A DNA stretch of 64,000 nucleotides from Neodiprion pinetum (taxonomy: Eukaryota; Arthropoda; Insecta; Hymenoptera; Diprionidae). The notes under the pieces are model-generated. The model was not told the DNA's origin and ran no database searches. It saw only the letters and a program-made list of their open reading frames with translations. Position 1 is the stretch's first letter. Each line of letters starts with the position of its first letter. This document shows, piece after piece, positions 13,297 to 25,060 of this stretch. Location of the stretch: assembly GCF_021155775.2 (NCBI RefSeq), contig NC_060235.2, positions 37,798,607-37,862,606 of the forward strand. The letters are read 5' to 3'. The position numbers were made by a program, and so were the translations under genes.

Positions 13297-13935
13297 GGAA
13301 CGCGGAAAAACGGGGCGGGGTTGAAATTCCGAATTTGAATAGTTCCAAAAGCGCTAAATTCCGAATTTTTTTGGTGGCGAAACTTAAAGCAGAGACGCGA
13401 AACTTTAAAGAAATATCAAAGTTATGGTTGGCACGAAACCCAAAGCTCAAATTTTCTGAAGGACAAAGTTACGCTCTTCCAGAACGTAACTCCGACGAGT
13501 CAAAGTTCCGAAAGTTCGAAAATGAGAAAATTTGAAATTCTGAAGCATCGATTTTCCGAATTATCGAACATTTTCAGTTGCGCGAATTTCTGGCTTGGTG
13601 AAATTTCACCACTTTGACCTTTCTTTGTTTCGGATTTTCGATATTTTTTATTCGGAATCCTGGTCATTCTGATTTTTGGTTTTTCTGATTTTTTACACCA
13701 ACTACGCTTTGTGAGTATATTTTAATTTTTCCAATTTTACTCTATCGAAACTTCATTTTTCAAAACTTTGCTCTATCTTGACTTGAATTCTCGAAATTTT
13801 GCGCCGTCAGGGTACCGACCATTCGAAACTTTGTTGTGTGATAAAAGTTTGATTACTTTACTTCAAGTTTCGCTACCAAATGATTCGTAATTAGTCGCTT
13901 CCGGAGCTTTTCAAATTCGGAACTTCTGCTCCAGA
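13297..13935. mobile_element. Foldback repeat with CGGGGCGGGGTTGAA end, copy 1
   Basis: It starts ACGGGGCGGGGTTGAAATTC and contains many TTCCGAA-like motifs; the right end is a degraded inverted copy (AGCTTTTCAAATTCGGAACT). It aligns along its length to the reverse complement of 51215-51695, including the block TTGGTGGCGAAACTTAAA. No gene is seen inside. Confidence 0.7.
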
Positions 13936-16159
13936 AAAATGAGCTCGGTGGATAAAAGGCACTGCAAACCATTCCGAAGTTTCACCGCGACGGTATTCGC
14001 TGTGATGATTTTTGTACGCATGTGCGCAACTGTAATCATTCGAAGATACTGACTTGGAAGAGGCAACGAGCGTTGGTTCATCTTCAATATTCCATGAGTT
14101 CAACCATGCTGCTCTGTTCTAGAACTTTGGTGCTTGGGATCCCTTATGCATAAGTTGTACAATCTATACATACATACCCACGTTATGCAAACGTACATTT
14201 CCCCCCCATTTTCGCTTAATATTTCAGCCCTCTAGTCATGTTTATAAGATGCTTTCTTAGCTCGGGGAGATGCTCTAGATTCTCAAAACTTACGGAGAAA
14301 ATTTACGCGTATTGAACATTTCAGCTTCTATAAAGTAAACAATAAGACGAGATTAAATAAATTCTGTACTTTAAGAAATTTGGTGTTGAAATTGGTTCGT
14401 GCGAATTTCTATTGAACAATTTCCGTGCTCAATTCGAAAATCTATTAGAAGTCAGTGTAAAAATATTATTTACAGTGTGAATCTGTTTTTTAAATTCCGA
14501 CTTTCTTACTTTTCTATTCAAATTTTTCCCCCTGTGTTCGATCGATCAAGCGCGAGGATGATTAATCGATCGTTTTGAATTCAAGGGTAAATTCACGATC
14601 GCCTAACTAGGCCATTCGCTGTCTGGAAATTGAGTGTAGGTAGCAACGATCTATAGATCTATATACCTGCACGTAACAGCAGTTACGGAACCTTGATGTT
14701 TTTCATCACGCAAACGAATCGTTGCCTTCCCGTTTCCCCTCAAACGAGGAGATATCGCCGTCTGAATAATTGCAAAAGGTTCCTTGATGTTACTCCGTCA
14801 ACTCGGAGCGAAGAAGGGCTCAAAGGTTTCGAGATATCTTCGAGGCGAACAATAAACGCGCGTGCTAATTAAAATTTAGCAATTAAACGAGCAATAAACT
14901 GAGCAGTGGAAATTGTAAAAATTCGACGAAATAATTCCAGGGTATAATACTCGATTCGCAAGGGGGTGGGAATTTTCAAACCGTCGAATTACGGACACGT
15001 TCAAAGCTTGTTGATTTGAAAAATGACGCCTACGGCCTGCAGCGCGTATTCGTCCGAAATAAAAAATTCAAGACAATTACTTCTCTCAAAGAGTATACGC
15101 ACGATTTGAATCAACATTTGCAACGATATTGTTTGGTTACATTGCTGTAATTTCATAACTGACGTGAAAATTTTTCGTTAAAATCGTTTTTTTTTTTTTT
15201 TTTTGTTTTTTTCTTTTGCCACTGGTACAACTTGGCTTACATTTTTTTTTTTTTTTTTAATCAGGTTCAAATCGAGCGTACAGTATTTGAGAAATTGAAT
15301 TGTTCTGAATTTTTGATTTCAATTCAACACAAATCATCGCGCGAACGATTTCGTGCCAAACAAATGAATTTATATTTACTGCGATAAGCTTTTTTGATAA
15401 CAGAAAAGATTGATTTTTTTTCGCTCAAACTTACGGTAGAATACTGTGAAACATTTTAAAGGATCAATTCCTAAAAATCAGCTTCTTTTCAGCGCGTCAA
15501 ACGGGTCTCTCCTTTCAAAGGAGACTTTAAAAAGGCATCAAGCACCGCGCAGTTTTTACAGCTCGTTCAAGAAAACGTGTTGAAAAGCGTAAATTAACCC
15601 GAGGCTATGATCCTTATCGAACGGCCGGAAGCGCGGATGCGTCGTGACAGTTTGTTTTGTCCGTACGTGCACAATCTACGTGTATAATCGCCCGATTACT
15701 GGAAGAAGACGAAGAGGAAGGACGAAGTCGAGGAAGAAGGGTTCGTTGTTATACTACGTTATACGGGAACAGGTTGACTTTGTAACTCCGGCTACAAGTT
15801 TCGGTCTTCGAACGCAACGTCAATTTGCTTACGAGGCAGCCAACACTCCTGGATCATAAATCACCTCAGACTATAGTTTCCCGTACTCTCTGATTTATGT
15901 TGCCAAGGCTAAGCCGAGCCGCTGCGCAATGTCCTTCCATCCTTTGTATACCTAATCCCTCATCGCCGGTACATGTGACACAAATGTGCACGCGTGTGTT
16001 CGCCTAAAACGTACGTCGCAAAATACCGCAAGATACCTTGATCTTAGAAGATTTTTTCGAGATCGTTTAGGATCAGTATCCGACATTCGAGATTCGGAAG
16101 TAATCGTGGAGAGATTCGAGAGATCGAGGTTCTAATTACACAAGATACCGGAAGTCGTT
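13936..16159. other. Non-coding stretch, nothing recognised
   Basis: Poly-T runs (15190-15260) and short ORFs only. Confidence 0.5.
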
Positions 16160-16560
16160 CACTGATCCTGAGAGAAATCTTTAGTTCCGGTTACCGCTCA
16201 GTCATTGACTATTTTCATATTTTATCGCAATCGAAAAATATAGTTCTAGGTAGAAAATGATAATTAGTTTTCTAGCCGTTACCGGAAAGTCTGGTATCCG
16301 TTGCTATTCTTTCTCATTACGATCACTGTTACTAGATTTTCTTGCAACTCAACTAAACACTAAAAAATTTAAGTAAAAAAGTAGAGTAAACCTCGGAAAC
16401 TGATTTTGCGTTGCAATTACCAAAAAAGGATCGACGATAGCGCAAAATGGTTATGCGTACCTCGTTTTTCGTAATTCCAATAACATTCGAACGGTTTTTT
16501 TAACGATACCTGTTTTACTCAATTTTCTAGTTAATGTAATAAATGAAATTTTTCTCAGTG
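16160..16560 (-). mobile_element. CACTGAG MITE copy 5
   Basis: An inverted copy with left end CTGAGAGAAATC and right end TTTCTCAGTG. A short internal segment around GCAACTGTTGCG is replaced or deleted. Confidence 0.8.
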
Positions 16561-16695
16561 CGCGAAGTCACTCTTAGGGAGGCTGATAAGTGAGTAAGGA
16601 GCTTTTTGAACATCGATTTCAGGAAAATGCTTGGTCGAATAAACCGCAATTACCGCGATATAATTATAGAATTTCAGGTAAACCGAACAAACGTG

Positions 16696-16945
16696 CGCTC
16701 GGAAAAAAATTTGGTTGTAATGACCAAACTTTGGTCCTGGCAACCAAATTTCAAGGTTAATGTACATCCGACCAAACATTATTCTCATGCAGCCAAAAAA
16801 AGTTTAGTTGATTTTCTAGCGTGCGGAAAACAAAATGCTCTAATAATGTCTAAACTGTTTGAAACCACAATTCCATAGATTTTGTTGCGATTGCAAAATC
16901 GGATCTACACGGTGAAATTATTTTGAAAAAATTATCGTATTACTG
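16696..16945 (-). repeat. Second dispersed repeat, copy B
   Basis: This is the reverse-complement partner of 6057-6332. Shared blocks include ATTTCACCGTGTAGATC, TCGGATGTACATTAA and CCAGGACCAAA. The overlapping ORFs on both strands here are a by-product of the repeat. Confidence 0.65.
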
Positions 16946-17592
16946 TAATTTTAAAAAAGTATTATTCCATTAATTTTGGTAATAAAAAGAAAATACCGTT
17001 CTTCCACGAGAATATCTTTGATAAAATTTGTCCAGAAACTGACTTTTCTAAAAAGCAAAAATTTTCCTCCGAACGTGGGATTTTCATTGGTGTGTCTACT
17101 TTAATCGCCCGAATACGTAAACGTAACCGAACCCATTACGGTAGGTATAAAAAGTCAGGTCTTGAACTCAGGTGCGTACACTGAATTCCCGAACGATCAA
17201 CCCCTCGGGAAAAGGTGTCCGTGTCCCGCCGCCCCGTTCGCACATTTATCTCGAATAACGGCGAAAAGGCGCCTTTTTCACTCTCAAGGATAGAGGCTGG
17301 ATGGAAGGGAAAGAAGCTGCAGGATTGGGACGTGAGGCAGGCAGCGCGGCTGGTTTCACGAAGCACCCGGTTCATCGCGATCCTCTTTCCACCGGCAGTG
17401 CAGCCACGGTTTATTGCAAGCCGGTTAAACGAGCTGCAGGGGGGAAAATCAAGCGATCCATAAAAGCTCGGATTGCAGCTGCAGTCCGTGCCCTCATAGA
17501 TCCTGCTGATCTGGTCGAAAGGAAGGGAGAGAAAAGCAGACTCGATTCTTTCTGTCGTAGCGAGCTGAACCTTGGACCAGGCAGGTGTACCA

Positions 17593-17759
17593 CACTGAGA
17601 AAAATTTTATTTGTTACAGTAACTAGAAAAATTAAGTAAAACAGGTATCGTTAAAAAAAAATTTTCATTTTGTACCTAGAACTATATTTTTCGATTGTGG
17701 TAAAAAATGAAAATATTTGAGGACTGAGCGATAACCGGAACTAAAAATTTCTCTCAGTG
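17593..17759 (+). mobile_element. CACTGAG MITE copy 6 (large internal deletion)
   Basis: Both termini are intact (CACTGAGAAAAATTTTAT and TTTCTCTCAGTG), but about 260 internal bases are missing, so the element is 167 bases long. This is a typical MITE internal-deletion form. Confidence 0.82.
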
Positions 17760-18336
17760 CAGTTATCGACACGTTCAGATCCAATCATCGGACCGTTTAC
17801 TTTCAAAATTTATAACTCGACGGCACAAATTGTGAATTTCACGATGACTAAAATCAATTGCTGGAGATTTCGACCCTGGGAATGTGTTTTTTGATCATTT
17901 TAGAAGCAAGGATCGAACAGATACAACCAAAAAAGTTCGATGACTGGAACACTCGCCTCGGTAAAGTTTTTCCTTTTCTCAACCAATTCTCGGCACTGGA
18001 TATTATTCTACAACGGGAAAAGAAAACGACGCGGAGGTTCTTCCAGGTTCCAGGTCGAATCCGCCTATGAAAGCTTACTCTTTCATTTCCCGTCAATTTC
18101 CGCATTAAGGCACTCGATCACAGAGCTTTCTACCCTTCGCGTCACCGCTTCCGTCAAGTGAGAAAAGAAAATAAGTGGAAGAAGAAGGAGAAGAAGAAGA
18201 AGAAAGACGGAGCCGAAAAAGTTGACGCGAGAATTTCCTCCGACTCGCGGGCAAAATTTTGACCCGTTTGCCGTTTTCGTTTTTGCGAAAATTCCGTCGA
18301 ACTCCTTTTTATTAATTTCCTCCTATATTCACTTAC

Positions 18337-18360
18337 CGGTCTCTGCGGTGTCTCCGTCAT
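18337..18360 (-). CDS. Candidate first coding exon (MTETPQRP) with strong donor
   Basis: On the minus strand an ATG in the context CGAAACATGAC, a good insect start context, is followed by eight codons (MTETPQRP) and a near-perfect donor, CCG-GTAAGTG, in phase 0. An upstream in-frame ATG at 18381 would add seven residues in a poorer context. The upstream DNA is GC-richer than its neighbourhood and has promoter-like motifs. It could be the 5' exon of the small gene ending at 5045, since the phases agree, but the 13-kb link is inference. Confidence 0.3.
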
Positions 18361-18640
18361 GTTTCGGCACTTCAACTTCATAACCTAACCGGGCACTTAG
18401 GTTATACCTCGACGTTTCGCTCGTCATCCCGAAAGGTTTCGAGACCCCCGCGAAAGCTAAGCTTGCAGCGAGGCGCGTGGAAACTCCGGCACTTCCAGCT
18501 CGGCGCCACCCTTCAATTTGTGTCACTCAGATGAAGGAGAAGCTCGCACACCACGTGCGTTATTGCCTATCCAACCTAACGTCACCTAACGTCACTTAAT
18601 CAACCTCCGACCCCCTGACCACATTCTATTAACTATTACC
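18361..18640 (-). promoter_or_regulatory. Possible promoter or 5' UTR region
   Basis: A GC-richer stretch upstream of the start-like ATG contains repeated AACCTAAC motifs (around 18385 and 18575-18590), two CGTCAC/ACGTCA half-sites resembling CRE sites, and a CACGTG E-box near 18554. AACCTAAC-type motifs are common upstream of insect genes. No TATA box is clear. The assignment rests on composition and motif clustering only. Confidence 0.25.
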
Positions 18641-20342
18641 TGAATTGTTCCCCGTTAATCGAGGGAGAGAAATTTCACCGAAGGTCCCTGACGCCCGTTA
18701 TTATTTACGATACAGGCACGACTGCGTATTGTTAAGAAAATCCGTACATCGGGGCTTTTATAATACAGAAATTGTGCGAAATTCGCTGTCGTGTCTGGAG
18801 AAAAATTTACAGTCAATTAAACAGGGTGAATTCCTCGGTATAATTTATTGTTATAAATCAATTTTGTTTTAGAAAAATATGTATTAAATGTATATATATA
18901 TATATATATATATTTACGTTGGTATGTAAGACAACACTTTGATTTTTCCACCGCAGTATTTGGTGAAATGAGATATCGATAAGCAAGCATCGTTTGTAAG
19001 AAACCCGGCATATTAATAACACATGATTGGCCGATTATCCTTTCCCGGGTTTTGAAATGCAAACGATACAAATGTGTAATGTGGAATCGAAGGCGGTGGA
19101 ATCTCTGAATATTTCTATCCCCGCCTTCGCTTATTGTTAGTCAAACTTATTGTTAGATATATATGTATGTGGTATAAACGTGACCTGTTTCAATTGTTTC
19201 AATAAATATATGCGGATTATATGTATTCTGGTATATAAGGCGTTAATTAAGCGAGATATTGGGTAAATCGGTTTTGCGACTTGGAAGTAAGTCTTTCAAT
19301 TTTTTAAGAAGTCCTTCGGCTCTGGCGAGCCGCATCTGTTACCATTTCTTCTCCCAGTTTACATGTCAATTTTTTTTTTTCCAAAATTTATCAATGTTTT
19401 ATATTTTAGGATTTTTTTTTTTTTTCGAGCTTTTCTCAAAACTTTTTCATTCCTCCGCAAAGTACCGTCAGTATCAGATTTTTAACTCCGCCGTCACCGA
19501 GATAATCGCGGAAGTTTGTCGGACAGACTCTTCCTTTTCCATGACGATGAGAAAATATCGCGAAAAAACCGTTTTTCCGTCTTATTTTTGTTTCTCCGTG
19601 GAATTTTCATCCGAGACTCGTGCGAAAATGATCAAATGCCCGAAGCAAGAACCGAAGCGATCGATCATCCGCGAACGGGAGTTGAAACTCCGAAGGTACA
19701 CAGACGAGCGATCTGTGCCGTATAATAGTGAGAATGTTAAGATCGGCGATGATAACTTCGATCATATTTCACGCCCGATCCTTATATTCGACGGTTATAT
19801 ATCACACGCGCGGTAATTTACAACGGAGTAGAAATTTTTTTTACATTCTCCTTCTCTTCCTTTCATCCTTTTCGCGGTTTCCCGAGCGCCGCGTGAACAA
19901 AGCCGGTTTTATAACAGTCACGGGGATGCCGATCGTTTGAATGGGAAACGCGCATGATGTATGAGCCCCGGACCGCGATGAGGTACATGCGTCAGTTTTT
20001 TCAAATCTACCTTATACCTCCCACATCCAGCGCGTCTGGGGGATGAAAAGACGCGGTTAATGTTCCCGGAATTCAATTCACATATCATCACCCCGTAATC
20101 ATGATCTCCTGGCGCGTCACTCGGCGCCCTCAGGATTTAATATACGTATACAGCCGCAGCAGCCCGGCGCCTGGGTTAATTTCCCGTAAAAGAGGTAAAA
20201 AAAAAAAAAAACAAAAAAAAAAAGAAAAAAGAGAAACAAAAAAACTAAGCAATAACGAACGGCGTAATTCACCCCGAAAATTATCCCCGCTCGCGGATCT
20301 ACGTCTGGAATATTTTTTTGGTTAAACATACTACATACATAC

Positions 20343-20344
<2 letters not shown>

Positions 20345-20384
<40 letters not shown>
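20345..20384. repeat. (AT)n microsatellite
   Basis: About 20 AT units, preceded by CATA-rich sequence. Confidence 0.93.
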
Positions 20385-20387
<3 letters not shown>

Positions 20388-21057
20388 CAAGAAAACCGCC
20401 CGAGCAGATAATTAATTACCATGCGGGAGTAAAAATTTCACCGATATAACCCCGGGTTATTGCCAGAAATTGCTTGCTCAGGTATCAGGAACGAAACGTC
20501 CAGGGTAAATGTGTACACGTATTAACGGATCCGTTAACTTTCGTCGAGTTCTTTTTTAATGTAGAGTCGAAATTTCTAACGGGCTGCAGATAGGTATGAA
20601 AATCCTTTAATTCTCGGGCCCTTATAGACCTCGCCCTGATCAATTTTATCATCTTTTCGAATCGGACCCCCGACATTGAGTTGGAATTCTGATCTTTTCC
20701 GATCGTGAAATTCGTTTCAATGCGAGTCCTCAAGATCTGCAACAAATAAAGAAAAAAAAAAAAAATATAAATAAAAAACGAAACGTCCGTTTCGACATTT
20801 TCATCGTTTTCCGTGCGCATGCGAAGGGTTAAAAAATAAACGGTTTCTTATTTTTTTTTCTCTCTCTCTCTCTCGCTTTGTTCGAAGAAGTTAGTCGCTT
20901 CGGAATGTAAGCTCAAATTTTGTAAAGTATACGATGAAGATGAGATGAGAATTAAATTTGTATGAATATTGAAAAGATACAGAGTGTATTCGGAAAATTT
21001 TACTTTCAATATAAATGCGATAATTTTTATTGAAGAAACGCGATGATCGGGCAATTC

Positions 21058-21061
<4 letters not shown>

Positions 21062-21102
<41 letters not shown>
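21062..21102. repeat. (CT)n microsatellite
   Basis: A pure CT run of about 40 bases. A shorter CT run lies at 20860-20874. Confidence 0.95.
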
Positions 21103-21103
<1 letters not shown>

Positions 21104-22837
21104 ACTTCTCTAGAACGGCGAAGATTTTCCGGAATAACACGTGATACGACGCCGAAAACACCGACGCAGAATAGCTCCGTTTTTTGCATAGTCTCTCGGA
21201 GAATGAACGCCAGCGAGAGAAATCCCGGAGCAGATCCTCGGCCTATTACACCGACCGCGGGAAATAAAAGCGATCTGAGATCGTATCGAGGGGCAAAGAA
21301 AGGGAAGAGGAAAAGAGAGAAAGAAAAAAAAAAAGAAACAGAGTTAAATACTCGCTAATTACGAGACGGGAGAAAATTGGTTCCCTTCGCGCTTGCAAGA
21401 AGTCGTTTTCCTTTTCCTTTTCTTTTTATTCTTCTTCTTCGTGATTCTTCGTTTCGTCCGTTACGGAAACAGGAGGTGTACAAGAGGAGAAACGAGCGAG
21501 GAGAAGCTTCTAACTAAGTACAGAAATAAAAGTCGTATTAATGGAATTTCGTTTACGTGTGCGGGCGCCGTGATTCTCGATTTCGGTTGCCGTATACAAA
21601 GGCCTTTGTTAACCTGCGGCGGGAGCTTCTGAAGTGACGAACCGCTCTGTGCTTACAGCTTAGCTTACCTATTCCAAAAACGAACCGTCGAGGCACCCTG
21701 CCGTCGACCAATTTGTTAAACGAATCACGCTTGTTGCAAACGTCGATTCCTCGAAGCAAACTCAAAGTTAAGGCACGAGTCTTCTTCATTCGTTATCCCA
21801 ACGAACAACCGGGCCGAAAGCTTTTTCTGTAAATTGCTGGGAAACAGGGGCGGAAAATCCTGCGTGCAGAGGTGCAAGAATTTAATCCTTCAAATTCGTA
21901 TATCGTAAGGTAACATTTATCGTATACGGATGATATTTATGCCATTGTAGACACAGGGCAATCCATTCTCACAGCAGCGTGATAGAATGTGAAACGGAAT
22001 TTACGGATGAAAGAGAACGTGTTTTTTTTTTTTTTTTTCTTTTTTTACTATCTACTTCTATTCCTCTCTTCATTTCGCTGCTCGGGCTTTCAAAACGTAT
22101 TTTGTCTGAGCACCTGGATTTCAACGAGTCAGCAGCTGTCGTTTAGCAAAAACGGTTCAACAATACCTACGCGCTCGCTTTTAGCTCTCCTCCTCTCACT
22201 TTACTTTTATTCTCTTCCATTATTTTGAATTTTTCATCTATGTATAATGTATACATATGTACATATATATGTGCCTAGATAGATGCCATACGTACAGCAA
22301 AGAATAAGGTCCAGCCGTACGAAGAAACGTCGCAATTTCGTCGCTCACTTATCTACCTATCTACATATGTATACAGATGTGCTTTCCGCACTCGAATGAA
22401 AAAGAAATAGAAGAAACTCCATACGAGAAGCTCCTGCGTATAAATCGGCCATTGGATCGATGGACATTTTCTTTTCTCAATCTTGGAGGCGACGATTTTC
22501 GTTTACGTCATCTTCTCTTGTAAAAATATCCTCAAAGCTTGGTCCAAAGTGCATTATAAGCATGTAAATACGTATTAGGCGTACGTGTAAGCTGTCACAC
22601 ACAAGCAACTTTTTGCCCCGCTAAATCCCACGGATAAATAATCCGGCCGTTATTTTCTACTTGCACCGACCAGAGAAATTGTGATAATGATTCGGCTACT
22701 CCGTGCAACTCTTTCAAACACACGTTTTATCTTACAGGTATAATTTGCTATTTTGGATTTAAAAATTAACAGCCGCCTGCGTGAATTGAATACAATTCTC
22801 TCGACCGATGTGGCAGATGTTTTTGATAAGGACGATT

Positions 22838-23240
22838 ACAGTGAGTGAAATTCAGTAAAACAGGTATCGTTGAAAAAAACTGTTTAAATATTGTTGGAAT
22901 TACGAAAAACGAGGTGCGCCTAAACATTTTGCGCTATCGTCGATCCTTTTTTGGTAATCGCAACGCAAAATCAGTTTCTGAGGCTTACTCTGCTTTTTTA
23001 GTTAAACAAGGCTTTAACGTCAATTTGTCGTCGCACAAGCGTTAAATTTTCGCAACAGTTACAAAAAAATATAGCGAGAGTGATCGTAATGAGAAAGAAC
23101 GGTAACGGATACCAGACTTTCCGGTAACAGCTAGAAAACTAATTTTCATTTTCTACTTAGAACTATATTTTTCGATCTTGGTAAAAAATGAAAATGGTCA
23201 AGGACTGAGCGGTAACCGGAACTAAAAATTTCTCTCGGTG
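22838..23240 (+). mobile_element. CACTGAG MITE copy 7
   Basis: A near full-length copy with a degraded left end (CAGTGAGTGAAATTC) and right end TTTCTCTCGGTG. It lies about 160 bases downstream of the isolated exon at 23404-23614 on the minus strand. Confidence 0.82.
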
Positions 23241-23403
23241 TACACGATCCATTCGTCGTTAAAAACGGTCCTTATTTTCAGGCCCAATGAAACAGCGCAA
23301 GCTTAGTTGAATTATCTACTTGGACGTAAATTCGAGTGAGTCAAGAAGATCGCCGGAACGAGGTCCGAGGATATATCGAATTGAATATCGGACGATTTCC
23401 TAC

Positions 23404-23614
23404 CTGTAAGTGATAAACGCGAAGACCAGCGCCACAAGGGAGAGACTTCCTCCCAAAACCACGATCAGGCTGAGGGCTCCGTCTTGGTCCAGGGCGCCTC
23501 CAATCCCCCCGGAAATTCCTCCCCCCGCCAATCCCTTCGCCTGAGGGAAGCCGTGCACAACGCCCGTGTAAAGAGTCTCCATCTCGTGTAAATTGATCGG
23601 CTTCAATTCGTCAT
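23404..23614 (-). CDS. Isolated exon encoding one membrane helix, gene unknown
   Basis: A 211-base minus-strand segment has a clean acceptor (AAATTTCAG) and donor (TTACAG-GTAGGA), and is open in one frame with high GC at third positions, unlike its surroundings. It starts with two bases of a codon, then 69 codons and two bases. It reads DELKPINLHEMETLYTG, a Gly/Ala-rich linker (GLAGGGISGGIGGALDQDG), then a hydrophobic helix SLIVVLGGSLSLVALVFAFI ending in TYR. This fits the end of an extracellular stalk plus either the single helix of a receptor or the first helix of a seven-helix receptor. I do not recognise the family. The flanking exons were not found. Confidence 0.55.
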
Positions 23615-24095
23615 CTGAAATTTAAATGATCGAGAAAATTGGCGGGTAACGAGTATTTATAAGGACACGTTTCGAAGTGCTCCGTTTTTAGGGATTTCGC
23701 GTGTGGTGGAAAGAGTGTATAAAGATTGGAAAAACAAGTGTACCGCAGTATCGAATTTTTGAAACTTAGAACGGCCAGAATATAGAAAGCATCGCAATGT
23801 ACAGAATCATTGGAACGAGTGAAAATATAGCAGACTAAAAATGATTCAACATCGGGGCTTCAATGTTTTCACCGCGTTCATCCACTTTGTAAATTTACAA
23901 GATTCTACAGATATTCGCGTCTTTGAAAACTCGTCATTGTGATTCTTTAATTTTCCGATCTTTCGAAATTTTCACACCCTGGACCTGAAATAAATGGTCG
24001 ATCCCAAATTGACGGTGTAAATGCATCTCGAAGCAATAATTGAACGATATTAAATTCTCTAAAGATATAATAAATATGCCTGGAATTGTAATAAA

Positions 24096-24269
<174 letters not shown>

Positions 24270-24464
24270 CTACAATGCTATGAATAGCCGGTGCAGGACG
24301 TTTCGGGAACTGGATAAAAGGCCCCAATCGAAGGAAAAGGAGCACAGGTGGTACCTATATACCTCTAGATATAGCTTTTGGAAGGGGGATCGAGCGGCCG
24401 AGAAATATTGCCAATAGATTCGATTGCTCCTTCGTCGAACGTTGCGTGACGTGTAGGAAAAATT

Positions 24465-24485
24465 GGGGGGGGGGGGGGGGGGGGG
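24465..24485. repeat. Poly-G run
   Basis: Twenty-one consecutive G, about 200 bases after the long CT array. Confidence 0.95.
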
Positions 24486-24689
24486 TGAGGAAAAGGGTTG
24501 GTTATCTTTGCGATGATAAAGATTATCGGAACGCGCGGCGCGGAAATATCGTATTGATGTGACCGGATCGGGAGTTGCAGGGCATTGTGAAAGGGTTTCT
24601 TTGTCAAGTTCGATATTACAGCGTCGAGATTACTCCGGCTCCCATTATAACATACGTACATATTATATATACATACATACGTACTAGGA

Positions 24690-25060
24690 CCGTTCGCTTT
24701 TCGCTAACAATTACCAAAACTAATCGATTTTCGATCATTATTTGCCCGATTAATCGAACGCCTCGATTATTTTACCTCATAATCGGCTTTTTATTTTACT
24801 CCCACGAACGACGAAATACTAAGATTCCTATTTTCTAACAATAAGTGAAAGATAAATGAATATTTTCGCCATAAATTATGAAAAAACTTTTCCGCTATTA
24901 AGACTACGCGCGTACTATTTACGAAATGTTGGTTTGAAATGCAGCGTTTCAGAAAAAAATACGAAACAATCGATTAATTTTTACCGAGTCAATCGAGTCG
25001 TGTTCGATTATTTTTTTTTTTTTTTTTTTTGGAACCGATTAATCGATGCGTAGATTATTT
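24690..25060. repeat. Second cluster of degenerate CGATTAAT motifs
   Basis: Contains several copies of CGATTAATCGA, TAATCGATT and TTCGATTATT, spaced irregularly, between AT-rich runs. Confidence 0.45.

Noticed and set aside
19259..19816. 185-codon plus ORF
   Set aside because: No ATG at the start, phenylalanine runs from T-tracts, no recognisable domain or splice context.
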